Positions 15,083-23,038 of a stretch of DNA of 33,167 bases are shown in pieces; within the stretch, counting starts at the first letter, position 1; each line of letters opens with the position of its first letter. The position numbers were made by a program, and so were the translations under genes. The DNA is from Candidatus Altarchaeales archaeon. Its GTDB lineage: Archaea > Altiarchaeota > Altiarchaeia > IMC4 > SCGC-AAA252-I15. The notes below the pieces were generated by a model. The model worked only from the letters and a program-made list of their open reading frames with translations, did no database searches and was not told where the DNA came from. The DNA lies in contig WJMO01000013.1 in the NCBI GenBank assembly GCA_014727915.1, positions 1 through 33,167 on the forward strand, given 5' to 3'.

Positions 15083-16480
15083 TCATGTCCTTTCAGCCAC
15101 TGTCGTCCCGTCCTTCCTGTCAACAACCCGTATGCCCCTCTCCAGCAGCAGGTCCCTTATCCTGTCAGCTTCAACATAGTTCTTCTCCCTTCGATGCCTG
15201 TTCCTCTCCTCCATTAGATATCTCTCATCATCTTTTAGTGTGACTGTGTCGTATTCCACGTCCAACCCTGTAACAGACATCAGCTCGTCGAATATGCGGA
15301 TGGAATTTTCGATGGACTTCCTGGACTGGCCTCCACCTTCCAAGAGCGTGTTTATGTCCCGCAAGGTTTCGAACACCGCTGCCATCGCCTGTGGCGTGTT
15401 GAAATCATTGTCCATGTGGCTGATGAAATTCTCTCTCAGCTCCTCCGACATCTTTCCCGCGCTGTTGCCTCCGTCCTCGCCGGCGTCATCCAGATTCTCC
15501 CCCAATTTTTTCCTGTAGTTCCTGAGCCTCGCCACTGCCTGCTCCGCGCTCGCAATGTTGTCTTCGCTGTAGTCGACGGGGCTACGGTAGTGCGTCTGCA
15601 ATATGAACAGCCTGAGCGCGTCCCTGCTGTGGAACTTGAGGAATTCCCTGACTGGGAGTATGTTGCCGAGGCTCTTGCTCATCTTCTCCCCGGAGGACTG
15701 GAGGAACCCGGTGTGCAGCCAGTACCTGACAAAGGGTTTTCCACCCGTCAACGACTCGCTCTGGGCTATCTCGTTCTCGTGGTGTGGGAATATGAGGTCC
15801 AACGCCCCGCCGTGGATGTCTATCCTGTCACCCAGGCACTTCCTAGACATGGCCGAGCATTCGATGTGCCAACCCGGACGACCCCGCCCCCAGGGACTTT
15901 CAAAACCGGGTTCATCCTCTCCCACGCTCTTCCACAGTGCGAAGTCCACCGGCGACCTCTTACCCGGGTCGTGTTCTATCCTATGCTCCACCAGCTGCTC
16001 TACATCCTGGTTGGACAGCCTCCCATACTCTGGATGCGATTCCACGCTGAAGTAGACGTCTCCCCCAACCTCATAGGCGCAGCCCTTCCCCACCAATGTC
16101 TCCACCGCCCCAATGATCTCCTCGATGTTCTCCGATACCCTGGGGTAGTCGTCCGCCTCCAATAGCCCCAGCTCACGCCGGTCCTCGGCTGCCCTGTCCG
16201 CGTACATGCTCGCCAGCTCCAGCGGGTCAACCCCTCTCTCGCCTGCCCTCCGGATTATCTTGTCATCCACGTCCGTTATGTTCTGCACATGGGACAACTC
16301 ATACCCCCTGTACTTGAGGTACCTGAATATGACGTCGAAGGCGAGGTAGGTTCTCGCATGCCCTATGTGCATGTCGTCGTAGACGGTCAGCCCGCACACG
16401 TACGCCCTAACCCTACCCTCCTCTAACGGCGTGAACGCCTCCAACTCCCGGGTCAACGTGTTGTAAACCTTCAAGGCCAT
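15083..16480 (-). CDS. cysS: cysteinyl-tRNA synthetase
   Basis: This is a 465-residue class I aminoacyl-tRNA synthetase. N-terminal YNTLTRELEAFTPLEEGRVRAYVCGLTVYDDMHIGHAR contains the zinc-ligand Cys and the HIGH motif (residues 37-40). The Zn-site W-H-I-E-C-S-A-M and HHENE follow, and EKMSKSLGN (near residue 268) is the KMSKS loop. The C-terminal RRREKNYVEADRIRDLLLERGIRVVD is the usual anticodon-binding end. It charges tRNA-Cys, whose gene lies nine bases upstream on the same strand. Cysteine made by the adjacent CysE and CysK would be its substrate. It is the fourth gene of the cysK transcript. Confidence 0.97.
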   Translation of the reverse strand: MALKVYNTLTRELEAFTPLEEGRVRAYVCGLTVYDDMHIGHARTYLAFDVIFRYLKYRGYELSHVQNITDVDDKIIRRAGERGVDPLELASMYADRAAEDRRELGLLEADDYPRVSENIEEIIGAVETLVGKGCAYEVGGDVYFSVESHPEYGRLSNQDVEQLVEHRIEHDPGKRSPVDFALWKSVGEDEPGFESPWGRGRPGWHIECSAMSRKCLGDRIDIHGGALDLIFPHHENEIAQSESLTGGKPFVRYWLHTGFLQSSGEKMSKSLGNILPVREFLKFHSRDALRLFILQTHYRSPVDYSEDNIASAEQAVARLRNYRKKLGENLDDAGEDGGNSAGKMSEELRENFISHMDNDFNTPQAMAAVFETLRDINTLLEGGGQSRKSIENSIRIFDELMSVTGLDVEYDTVTLKDDERYLMEERNRHRREKNYVEADRIRDLLLERGIRVVDRKDGTTVAERT

Positions 16481-16489
16481 GTTATCTTT

Positions 16490-16563
16490 AGCGAGGGGAG
16501 GGATTCGAACCCTCGAATAACAGCTTTGCAGGCCGCCCCATTAAACCGCTCTGGCACCCTCGC
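16490..16563 (-). tRNA. tRNA-Cys(GCA)
   Basis: The minus-strand sequence folds as a complete cloverleaf: acceptor GCGAGGG/CCCTCGC, a three-pair D stem CCA/TGG, anticodon stem GCGGC/GCTGT with loop CTGCAAA, and T arm GAGGG-TTCGAAT-CCCTC. The anticodon GCA and the U73 discriminator, a key cysteine identity base, both indicate Cys. CCA is not encoded. It is squeezed between cysE (8 bases) and cysS (9 bases) with no room for its own promoter, so it must be cut out of the shared mRNA by RNase P and tRNase Z. Confidence 0.96.
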
Positions 16564-16571
16564 ATAATCTT

Positions 16572-17156
16572 TCATATCATCCACTCCGGCTCCTTGCTGC
16601 ATGCTTCACAGGGGTCTTTGAGCCGCTGGTAGCATCCCTCCATTATCCTCAACCGTCCCTTGGGGCACACTACAGTCGAGTCCTCTGGTATGTCGTCGAC
16701 TATGACCGCCAGCGCCCCAACTTTGGAGTTCTTCTTCACCGTCACAGGACCGAGTATGGTAGCTCCCACACCCACTGTGACGTTGTCCTCTAATGTCGGG
16801 TGTCTTTTCTCCCCTTTCCTGTCCCTCCACCACCCATGACCTCCCAGTGTCACCCCATGGTATAGCATCACGTTGTCGCCTATCTCGGCAGTCTCCCCTA
16901 TCACCACCCCGGTGGCGTGGTCTATGAAGAATCCCTTGCCTATCCTGGCGGCCGGGTGGATTTCCGCCCCCGTGAGGAACCGGCCGAAGTATGATATCGC
17001 CCTGGGTACCACCGGCACACCCATGCTGTGGAGGCCGTGGGCTATCCTGTATAGTAGGATGGCCTGGACCCCTGGGTAAAGCAAGACTTCAACGTAGCCT
17101 AGCCCGCCCTTCAATGCCGGGTCCTTCTCATATGCGGCTTTGACCGTGTCAAGCAT
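16572..17156 (-). CDS. cysE: serine O-acetyltransferase
   Basis: This 194-residue left-handed beta-helix acetyltransferase makes O-acetylserine, the substrate of CysK. Family marks: [47 protein letters not shown], with catalytic His/Asp in the DHATG segment, then [25 protein letters not shown] hexapeptide repeats. It is the short, EpsC/archaeal-type form lacking the long N-terminal helical domain. The start is ATG at 17156, overlapping the cysK stop by eight bases with AGGAGG just upstream, rather than the ATG at 17171 that has no Shine-Dalgarno. The C-terminal [16 protein letters not shown] carries three cysteines, an unusual tail that could bind metal. Confidence 0.95.
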   Translation of the reverse strand: MLDTVKAAYEKDPALKGGLGYVEVLLYPGVQAILLYRIAHGLHSMGVPVVPRAISYFGRFLTGAEIHPAARIGKGFFIDHATGVVIGETAEIGDNVMLYHGVTLGGHGWWRDRKGEKRHPTLEDNVTVGVGATILGPVTVKKNSKVGALAVIVDDIPEDSTVVCPKGRLRIMEGCYQRLKDPCEACSKEPEWMI

Positions 17157-18075
17157 GTTCCCTCCTCTCATACAATGGTGTAGACAGGTATCTTTCCCCG
17201 GTGTCCGGGAGTATCACCACCACCCTCTTGCCCCTGCCGAGTTTCCCAGCCACTTGCAGTGCGGCCCAGGTGTTGGCCCCGGATGATATGCCCACGAGCA
17301 GCCCCTCCTCCGATGCCAGTCTTTCGCTTGTGTTGAAGGCGTCTTCGTTCTTCACCTTGATGATCTCGTCTATCAGGCCAACGTCGAGTATGTCCGGCTT
17401 GAACCCTGCTCCTATGCCCTGTATCTTATGGGCTCCTGGTTTTCCGCCTGAGAGCACGGGCGAATCCTCCGGCTCTACTGCGATGAACCTGGCCGTTGGG
17501 TGCTTCTCCTTCAGCGCCTGGGCGACTCCGGTTATGGTTCCGCCTGTGCCGACCCCCGCGATGAACGCGTCGAATTCCCCGATTTCATCTTCCAGTTCCC
17601 TGGCGGTGGTTTCCCTGTGGGCTTTCACGTTGGCGTTGTTCTTGAACTGCTGGGGTATGAACACGTGGGGGTCTTCCCCGCCGAGTTCCTCCGCCTTATC
17701 GACCGCGCCCTTCATGCCCTTCGCGCCTTCGGTTAGCACGAGCTCCGCGCCGTAGGCTTTCAGTATCTTCCTCCGTTCCATGCTCATCGTGTCTGGCATG
17801 GTTAGCTTAAGACTGTAGCCTTTCACAGCCGAGACCATTGCCAGCCCGATCCCGGTGTTGCCGGATGTGGGTTCCACGATGATGCTGTCCTCTTTCAGCA
17901 CTCCCTCTCTCTCGGCCTCTTCTATCATGTAAAGTGCTATCCTGTCCTTGACAGAGGAGCCGGGGTTGAAGTATTCTATCTTGGCTATGACTTCCGCGTC
18001 TTCCGGTCCTGTCATATTGTTCAAACGCACGTGCGGCGTTTTTCCGATGGTTTGTGTTATGTTGTCGTATATCAT
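17149..18075 (-). CDS. cysK: cysteine synthase (O-acetylserine sulfhydrylase)
   Basis: This is a 308-residue PLP enzyme of the tryptophan synthase beta family. The PLP lysine is in [11 protein letters not shown] (near residue 40), the substrate loop is PTSGNTGIG, the phosphate-binding loop is [10 protein letters not shown], and the C-terminal SSGAN and [10 protein letters not shown] are typical. It combines O-acetylserine and sulfide into cysteine. The start is ATG at 18075 ([14 protein letters not shown]), preceded by GAGGTGAT. An upstream ATG at 18189 would add 38 hydrophobic, non-homologous residues and would sit at the predicted transcription start, so I reject it. First gene of the cysK-cysE-tRNA-cysS run. 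Confidence 0.95.
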   Translation of the reverse strand: MIYDNITQTIGKTPHVRLNNMTGPEDAEVIAKIEYFNPGSSVKDRIALYMIEEAEREGVLKEDSIIVEPTSGNTGIGLAMVSAVKGYSLKLTMPDTMSMERRKILKAYGAELVLTEGAKGMKGAVDKAEELGGEDPHVFIPQQFKNNANVKAHRETTARELEDEIGEFDAFIAGVGTGGTITGVAQALKEKHPTARFIAVEPEDSPVLSGGKPGAHKIQGIGAGFKPDILDVGLIDEIIKVKNEDAFNTSERLASEEGLLVGISSGANTWAALQVAGKLGRGKRVVVILPDTGERYLSTPLYERREHA

Positions 18076-18102
18076 GAATATCACCTCATATCTTTTTTTT
18101 TT

Positions 18103-18187
18103 GGTTTTTAGGGATAGGATAAGTGGAAAGTAGGGACTAACCCCTACAGCAGCAACAGCGACAGTCGCCGGACCTAGGATGAAAACC
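18103..18187 (-). ncRNA. candidate structured 5' leader of cysK (possible riboregulator)
   Basis: The transcript predicted from the cysK TATA box begins near 18188, giving a leader of about 110 bases. Its first bases GGUUUU (18187-18182), then UAGG (18176-18173) after a five-base bulge, pair with the continuous CCUAAAAACC (18112-18103). This closes a domain that contains a perfect six-pair hairpin GUAGGG-GUUAGU-CCCUAC (18147-18130) and a short GCG/CGC hairpin. An A-rich linker and then GAGGTGAT follow. No known riboswitch class is recognised; the folding was judged by eye. Confidence 0.35.
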
Positions 18188-18195
18188 ATTCATTT

Positions 18196-18217
18196 TTAAC
18201 AATTGTTAAGTATAAGG
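18196..18217 (-). promoter_or_regulatory. cysK promoter with TTAAC palindromic operator
   Basis: On the minus strand CCTTATAC (TATA box, 18210-18217) runs straight into the perfect palindrome TTAACAATTGTTAA (18196-18209), which fills the space between TATA box and predicted start site near 18188. A bound regulator here would block RNA polymerase placement. The same TATAC-TTAAC junction occurs in the regulator's own promoter at 18347-18367. Confidence 0.7.
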
Positions 18218-18346
18218 CGTGGCTCATATAAAAACATGGCAGTTCCCGACAGGTCCCAATAAAACAAAAATAATATATAATATATAAAATTTTTCTTAAA
18301 TTATTTAAAAAAAATGCTACTGTCCTCTCTGTTCTGCCTTTGCTGC

Positions 18347-18367
18347 TTTTATACTTAACGGCGTTAA
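18347..18367 (+). promoter_or_regulatory. promoter and operator of the COG2522-type regulator
   Basis: TTTTATAC (18347-18354) is followed at once by TTAACGGCGTTAA (18355-18367), a palindrome with the same TTAAC/GTTAA arms as the cysK and metY sites but a three-base spacer instead of four. The ATG is at 18376, so the mRNA is nearly leaderless and the operator covers the initiation region. This is the expected layout for autorepression. The 18218-18346 spacer is strongly AT-rich with no gene. Confidence 0.68.
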
Positions 18368-18375
18368 TCTCTACT

Positions 18376-18675
18376 ATGAAGCTGCCGTGCGAGACTGCAT
18401 TGTGGTATGTGCTCCCCCAGATACGGGCCGACCTGAGCCGCGCCCTCGTCAAGGAGGGCATGAGCCAGAAGGAAGTCGCGGACGTGCTGGGCATAACCCC
18501 CGCCGCAGTATCACAGTACATCCATAAGAAGCGCGGGGGCAAGATCAAGAGGACCAAGGAGTACAATGATCTGGTCAGGGATTCGGCCAAGAAGATACTC
18601 AAGTCAAAGGACGATGTTGCGGTGAGGGGGATAATCTGCAGGTGCTGCGCCGTCGGCCAGAAGTCAATGGACTGA
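18376..18675 (+). CDS. COG2522-type HTH transcriptional regulator, probable Cys/Met regulon repressor
   Basis: This 99-residue protein reads MKLPCETALWYVLPQIRADLSRALVKEG then the HTH SQKEVADVLGITPAAVSQYIHKKRGG (about residues 29-54), a layout I associate with archaeal COG2522 regulators. The C-terminus has a cysteine cluster, IICRCCAVGQ (near residues 83-92), plus Cys5, which could sense thiols, sulfide or a metal. I start at ATG 18376 rather than 18340, because the TATA box and operator lie between the two. It is divergent from cysK, convergent with metX (three bases apart), and shares an operator with cysK and metY. Regulation of those genes is inference from the shared palindrome. Confidence 0.82.
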   Translation: MKLPCETALWYVLPQIRADLSRALVKEGMSQKEVADVLGITPAAVSQYIHKKRGGKIKRTKEYNDLVRDSAKKILKSKDDVAVRGIICRCCAVGQKSMD

Positions 18676-18678
18676 ACC

Positions 18679-19815
18679 TTAACTGCCGTACTCCCTTTCT
18701 TCGCGTTCTATGAAGCCAACCAGCACGTTCCCCAACGTGTTGTTGTATACTAGGAAGGCGTCGTGGCCGTAGGGCAGGTCCAGCTTCCTGTATGTGGTGG
18801 GCGCCCCCGCCTCCGCCAGGCCCTCGTATATCTCCTCGACCTGCTCTGGAGGATACAGCCAGTCCGAGGTGAATGATACGAGCAGGAACCTGGACTTAAC
18901 GTCTTTGAACGCGTCTCTCAAACTCTTTGCCCCTCCTTCTGTGAGGTCGAACTGGTCGATGGCGTGGGTTATGTACAGGTAGCTGTTGGCGTCGAACCGC
19001 CTTACGAAGCTGTTGCCCTTGTACTGCAGGTAGCTTTGTATCTCGAACTCAACGCCGAACTTCTTCCTCGGCTTCTCGTTCTTCCGGTTCCTGTTGAACT
19101 TCCTCTCCAGCGTGTCCTGGCTCAGGTATGTTATGTGCCCCACCTGCCTTGCCAATGCCAGCCCGTCCGCCGGCCTGGATGAACCATAGTAGTCGCCTCC
19201 CTTCCACCGGGGGTCCTTTTGTATGGCCTGCCTTCCGATCTCATGGAATGCTATGCCCATGGGGTACTGTTTGGCTGCCGTGGCTATCGCGATCACCGAA
19301 TGCACGTATCCGGGGTATTCCAGACTCCACTGTAGCGCCTGCATGCCTCCTAGGCTACCCCCCGCCACCGCGAACAGCTTCTTAACTCCCAGGTGGTCGA
19401 GCAGCTTCCTCTGGGCTCTCACCATGTCCCTCACCGTCACAATTGGGAAGTCCAGGCCGTATGGTCTTCCGGTCTCCGGGTTTGTCGAGGAGGGTCCTGT
19501 GGAGCCCTTGCAGCCTCCGACCACGTTGGAGCAGACTATGAAGTACTTGCGCGTGTCGAAGGTCTTGCCCGGCCCCACTGCCACGTCATACCACCCGTGC
19601 TTCCTGCTGTTACGCCTGTGCTTTCCCGCTGCGTGGGCGTCGCCGCTCAGCGAGTGACATATGAGTATCGCGTTCGTGCCTTCTTTGTTGAGACCGCCGT
19701 ATGTTTCATAGGCTATGCGGACGTCCTCCAGTTTTTCGCCGCTTTCCAACTCTAATACGCCCAAGTCGTAGTGTCTGGCCTTCACGACCCCCATTGAACC
19801 ATCTTTCTTCGCCAA
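18679..19815 (-). CDS. metX: homoserine O-acetyltransferase
   Basis: This 378-residue alpha/beta hydrolase of the MetX family converts homoserine and an acyl-CoA (acetyl-CoA by usual annotation) to O-acylhomoserine. The motifs are [15 protein letters not shown], the nucleophile elbow [15 protein letters not shown] (Ser near residue 151), the acid in [12 protein letters not shown] and the catalytic His in [22 protein letters not shown] is also typical. The start is TTG at 19815 with GGGAGTG upstream, overlapping the end of metY; a later ATG (19794) lacks a good site. Whether it uses acetyl- or succinyl-CoA cannot be read from sequence alone, but pairing with MetY supports acetyl. Confidence 0.95.
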   Translation of the reverse strand: MAKKDGSMGVVKARHYDLGVLELESGEKLEDVRIAYETYGGLNKEGTNAILICHSLSGDAHAAGKHRRNSRKHGWYDVAVGPGKTFDTRKYFIVCSNVVGGCKGSTGPSSTNPETGRPYGLDFPIVTVRDMVRAQRKLLDHLGVKKLFAVAGGSLGGMQALQWSLEYPGYVHSVIAIATAAKQYPMGIAFHEIGRQAIQKDPRWKGGDYYGSSRPADGLALARQVGHITYLSQDTLERKFNRNRKNEKPRKKFGVEFEIQSYLQYKGNSFVRRFDANSYLYITHAIDQFDLTEGGAKSLRDAFKDVKSRFLLVSFTSDWLYPPEQVEEIYEGLAEAGAPTTYRKLDLPYGHDAFLVYNNTLGNVLVGFIEREEREYGS

Positions 19816-19820
19816 TTACC

Positions 19821-21113
19821 TCACACTCCCTTCAACGCTTGGTTGATGTCTTCTATGATGTCGTCGATGTTCTCCAACCCTGTGGAAAGCCTTACCAGCC
19901 CTGGTGTTATCCCCCCGCTCAACTGCTGTTTCTCTGTCAGCTGGCTGTGTGTGGTGCTGGCAGGGTGTATCGCCAGGCTCTTCGCGTCCCCCACGTTAGC
20001 GAGGTGGGAGAAAAGTTCCAGTGATTCTATGAACTTCCTGCCTGATTTGGCTCCGCCTTTGACCTCGAATATGGCCATCGCCCCGTATCCGTTCTTCAGG
20101 TACTTTTTCGCGTTGTCGTGGGTTGGGTGCGTGTCCAATCCGGGGTACCTGACCCACTCGACGTTTTCATGCGCTTCAAGGTGTTCCGCGACCGCTTGAG
20201 CGTTCCTACAGTGCCTTTCCATCCTAACGGGGAGGGTCTCAAGCCCCTGGAGGAAGATCCATGAGTTGTCCGGGGATATGCACCCTCCCAGGTTCCTCAA
20301 TGGCACGAGCCTCATCCTCAGTATGTAGGCCAGTGGTGTCAGTTCGCCCAGGTCGTGGGCGTATCTTATCCTATGGTAGCTTTCGTCTGGTTCCGTTAGC
20401 AGCGGGTGCTTGTCCGATTTGCTCCAGTCGAAGTTTCCCGAGTCGACAACTGCCCCTCCTATGCCTGTGCCGTGTCCGCCTATCCACTTTGTCAGCGAGT
20501 GTGCTACTATCTCGGCTCCGTGTTCGATGGGCCTTAGCAGGTAGGGTGTCGTGAACGTGCTGTCGACTATGTAGGGTATGCCGTTGTCGTGGGCGATCTC
20601 GGATATTGCCTTGAAGTCGGGCACGTTCAATACGGGGTTCCCGATGGTCTCGGAGTATAGTGCTTTCGTGTTTTCTGTTATTGCCTTACTGTAGTTGTCT
20701 GGGTCTGTGGGGTCTGCGAAGTTGACTTTGATGCCGAGGTCTGGCAGTATGTTGTTGAACTGGGTGTAGGTTCCCCCGTACAGGTCGTTCGCGGACACGA
20801 TCTCGTCCCCGACTCTCGCAAGGTTTATTATGCTGTAGAATATGGCGGTGGTGCCTGATGACAGGGCGAGTCCTCCGACTCCTCCTTCAAGGGAGGCCAG
20901 CCTCTTCTCGAGCACGTCCGTTGTGGGGTTCATCAGCCTCGTGTATATGTTTCCCAGTTCCTTCAACCCGAACAGGTTCGCGGCGTGTTCAGTGTCTTTG
21001 AAGATGTAACTGCTTGTCCTGTACAATGGAACCGCCCTTGACAGTGTCGTCGGGTCAGGCTCCTGCCCTGCGTGGAGCGCTTTTGTCTCCAGTCTTTCTC
21101 CTTCTGACTTCAT
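19821..21113 (-). CDS. metY: O-acetylhomoserine sulfhydrylase
   Basis: This is a 430-residue PLP enzyme of the Cys/Met metabolism family. It starts [40 protein letters not shown], with the active-site loop [21 protein letters not shown]. The PLP lysine is in [18 protein letters not shown] (near residue 210), and [14 protein letters not shown] is the signature near the C-terminus. The length and the insert after [10 protein letters not shown] match sulfhydrylases (MetY) rather than cystathionine gamma-synthase. It joins sulfide to O-acetylhomoserine, giving homocysteine by direct sulfhydrylation. It is first in the metY-metX pair, five bases ahead of metX, under the operator at 21129. Confidence 0.95.
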   Translation of the reverse strand: MKSEGERLETKALHAGQEPDPTTLSRAVPLYRTSSYIFKDTEHAANLFGLKELGNIYTRLMNPTTDVLEKRLASLEGGVGGLALSSGTTAIFYSIINLARVGDEIVSANDLYGGTYTQFNNILPDLGIKVNFADPTDPDNYSKAITENTKALYSETIGNPVLNVPDFKAISEIAHDNGIPYIVDSTFTTPYLLRPIEHGAEIVAHSLTKWIGGHGTGIGGAVVDSGNFDWSKSDKHPLLTEPDESYHRIRYAHDLGELTPLAYILRMRLVPLRNLGGCISPDNSWIFLQGLETLPVRMERHCRNAQAVAEHLEAHENVEWVRYPGLDTHPTHDNAKKYLKNGYGAMAIFEVKGGAKSGRKFIESLELFSHLANVGDAKSLAIHPASTTHSQLTEKQQLSGGITPGLVRLSTGLENIDDIIEDINQALKGV

Positions 21114-21128
21114 CTTAACACCAACTTC

Positions 21129-21156
21129 TTAACAATCGTTAATCATGTTTTAAATA
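21129..21156 (-). promoter_or_regulatory. metY promoter with TTAAC palindromic operator
   Basis: On the minus strand TATTTAAAAC (TATA box, 21147-21156) is followed after four bases by TTAACGATTGTTAA (21129-21142), one mismatch from the cysK operator. The ATG is 15 bases further on. Operator location between TATA box and start codon is the same as at cysK and the regulator gene. Confidence 0.68.
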
Positions 21157-21255
21157 CTTGTCGGTGGTTTTTATTCTAAATAGAATATTCTATTTTTTAT
21201 TGCATGGGCGAATCCACTGTCGTCTTTATAGTCTCTGGTTCCTAATGGGTTGGGT

Positions 21256-21468
21256 ATGGGTTTATTCGACCTTTTCAAGGGGCCTCCCAAGGACCGGAGC
21301 GGCAGGTGCGCCCAGTGCAGGGCTGAAGGGGAGGATATGCCGTTTTCCAAGAAGTTCAACGGGGAAACCCACTATTTCTGCAGCAAGGAATGCAGCCGAA
21401 AGTTCAGGATCGCGCGGAAGAAGGCTGCCAAGAACCCTCCCACCGGCGGGTCCTCTCTCCCCTGGTAG
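21256..21468 (+). CDS. small FCS/TRASH-like zinc-finger protein (paralogue of 6499-6684)
   Basis: This 70-residue protein begins MGLFDLFKGPPKD and has C-x2-C-RAEGEDMPFSKKF and then YFCSKECSRKFRIARKK. It aligns over its whole length with the protein at 6499-6684: MGL(W/F)D, CAxC, E-(E/D)-(L/M)P(Y/F), FCSxECSxx(Y/F)R, basic tail. Four Cys ligands suggest one zinc finger. TTTATAGT at 21225-21232 lies 28 bases before the ATG, so the mRNA is leaderless; I prefer this ATG to the TTG two codons earlier. Its promoter lacks the TGAACC repeats of the paralogue, so the two are probably controlled differently. Confidence 0.75.
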   Translation: MGLFDLFKGPPKDRSGRCAQCRAEGEDMPFSKKFNGETHYFCSKECSRKFRIARKKAAKNPPTGGSSLPW

Positions 21469-21507
21469 GGGCCTTTTATTGCTCTGCTTCCCTGGTTTTA
21501 ACCGAAT

Positions 21508-22845
21508 ATGAAGCATAGGCACGCTTCACCCGAAGGTCAGGCTAACGTCGAAGCCCGCCCGGTCAGCCTGCAGCACGAGGGACTTCCCTCGCCCGCCGCG
21601 TCTAGCCTTGGAACCGAGGAAAAACGCTCCGAGATCTACAGGATAGTCCGGGACCTGGCAGGTCGAAACCACTCTGAACTAGAAGGATACTTGGACAGGC
21701 GAATGGGAGGGACCATCGCACCCGGGTCTACATTACGGCGTGTTGACAGGATTTATGGTGTTTGCAGGGCGTTTGACGAGAAAAGGAGCTACTGGCGGCC
21801 CTCCAAGGCGATGAAAACACTGCTGGGACTATACAGCTACAACGTCGAATTCGGCACGGGCAAGGGCGTCTACGCGGTTCCCCTGTCGGATGGGAAAAGG
21901 CCTACCCTGACCCCGGCCCAGGAGGAGCTCGCCTTCTACACGCTGACCAGGGGCTTCACGGACCAGCCCCGCCCCGACCGCTTCCTCCGGAGCTTCGCCA
22001 AAATACCCGAGTCCAATGACATGTGCCGTGTGATGCTCACCACACTGGAGCGCGCCTACATCAGCGGCGTTGAGATCCCCGTCGATAACGCGGCTAAGGC
22101 GTTGGACCTGCTGGTCAACCGCCCGTCCGTGAGGAACGCCTACTCTGGGGAAGGCGATCTAATGGATGGTGAAACCTATCTGACCGCTCGGGGGTTGGCC
22201 ATTGCGTCCTGCCTGCGTAAGCCGGACAGGATGCAAGAGTTCGCAGACTCAATAGCGCCCGGAGAGTGTCTAACACCCCTCCAAAGGGCCTTAAGGAGGA
22301 TCGGCTTGTCGATGCCAGGGTCCTCATGGTTTCACAAATGGGCTGAGAAGATGTCTGAACACGGTGAACTGGACGCGTGGAACCATGTGCTGAATCTCCG
22401 GAAGGACGACCCCGATTGTGTTGTGAGGATGAGGGTGCATCAGGCCACGCGTGTCGTGGACGTCATACCCGGGGAGGGACCCATGCCCGGAGACTGGAGC
22501 GAGTACATCACGGCCCGGCTGAGGGGCCACAGCGACAAAGGTCACATATCCATCTACGGGAAGGACCTCTGGTGGTGCAACGCCGTTGAAGCCTGCCGGG
22601 GCGCTGTCAGGGCGTTGAGGGCCAACGGCTTCCCTGATGAGATGCCAGTTAGGATACGCTTCGACCCCAACGACCCGCTGATAAGCACGATGCCGGAACC
22701 GGAGCACCTAGACGACGAGGGCCTCCTGTCCTCTCCGAAATACCCTCTCAGGGACTTGGACGAGAGGCAGGGGTTCGGCAGGGCGATGATATTGGAGATG
22801 GTCAAGTATGGCAGGCCGCTATCGCATCAGCCCAGAAAAAAATAA
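21508..22845 (+). CDS. orphan 445-residue protein
   Basis: This is a long, GC-rich open frame with consistent amino acid use and no membrane segment or signal peptide. The N-terminal 40 residues look disordered. Residues 40-330 are mostly helical (KRSEIYRIVRDLAGRNHSELEGYLDRR; PAQEELAFYTLTRGFTD; AAKALDLLVNRPSVRNAY), possibly a helical repeat. The end has a more mixed region with WWCNAVEACRGAVRALRANGFPDEMPVRIRFDPNDPLISTMP. No catalytic or metal motif is obvious. No family recognised. It follows the zinc-finger gene on the same strand by 39 bases and could be co-transcribed. Confidence 0.6.
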   Translation: MKHRHASPEGQANVEARPVSLQHEGLPSPAASSLGTEEKRSEIYRIVRDLAGRNHSELEGYLDRRMGGTIAPGSTLRRVDRIYGVCRAFDEKRSYWRPSKAMKTLLGLYSYNVEFGTGKGVYAVPLSDGKRPTLTPAQEELAFYTLTRGFTDQPRPDRFLRSFAKIPESNDMCRVMLTTLERAYISGVEIPVDNAAKALDLLVNRPSVRNAYSGEGDLMDGETYLTARGLAIASCLRKPDRMQEFADSIAPGECLTPLQRALRRIGLSMPGSSWFHKWAEKMSEHGELDAWNHVLNLRKDDPDCVVRMRVHQATRVVDVIPGEGPMPGDWSEYITARLRGHSDKGHISIYGKDLWWCNAVEACRGAVRALRANGFPDEMPVRIRFDPNDPLISTMPEPEHLDDEGLLSSPKYPLRDLDERQGFGRAMILEMVKYGRPLSHQPRKK

Positions 22846-23038
22846 AAAAAATCTAGGATTAGTTTCCCGCTAACCTTCATGTTAGCCGTTCTCCGCCTTT
22901 AATGGCATCCTGGTCCGCATCCTGGCCCGAACATGTCTCCCACCTCCTGTTTAGTGTGCTACTCTTTATCTTCTGCATGTCACAGGTAATAAATGCAATG
23001 GTAACCTTTTCTTAACCAATGCCTCCCATCCTTTTAAC

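Noticed and set aside
15416..16165. A 249-codon plus-strand open frame opposite cysS
   Set aside because: It is the mirror of a GC-biased synthetase gene; its protein has no recognisable domain, and cysS is certain.
18076..18189. A 38-residue hydrophobic N-terminal extension of CysK
   Set aside because: It would begin at the predicted transcription start, is absent from cysteine synthases, and a strong Shine-Dalgarno precedes the family-consistent ATG at 18075.
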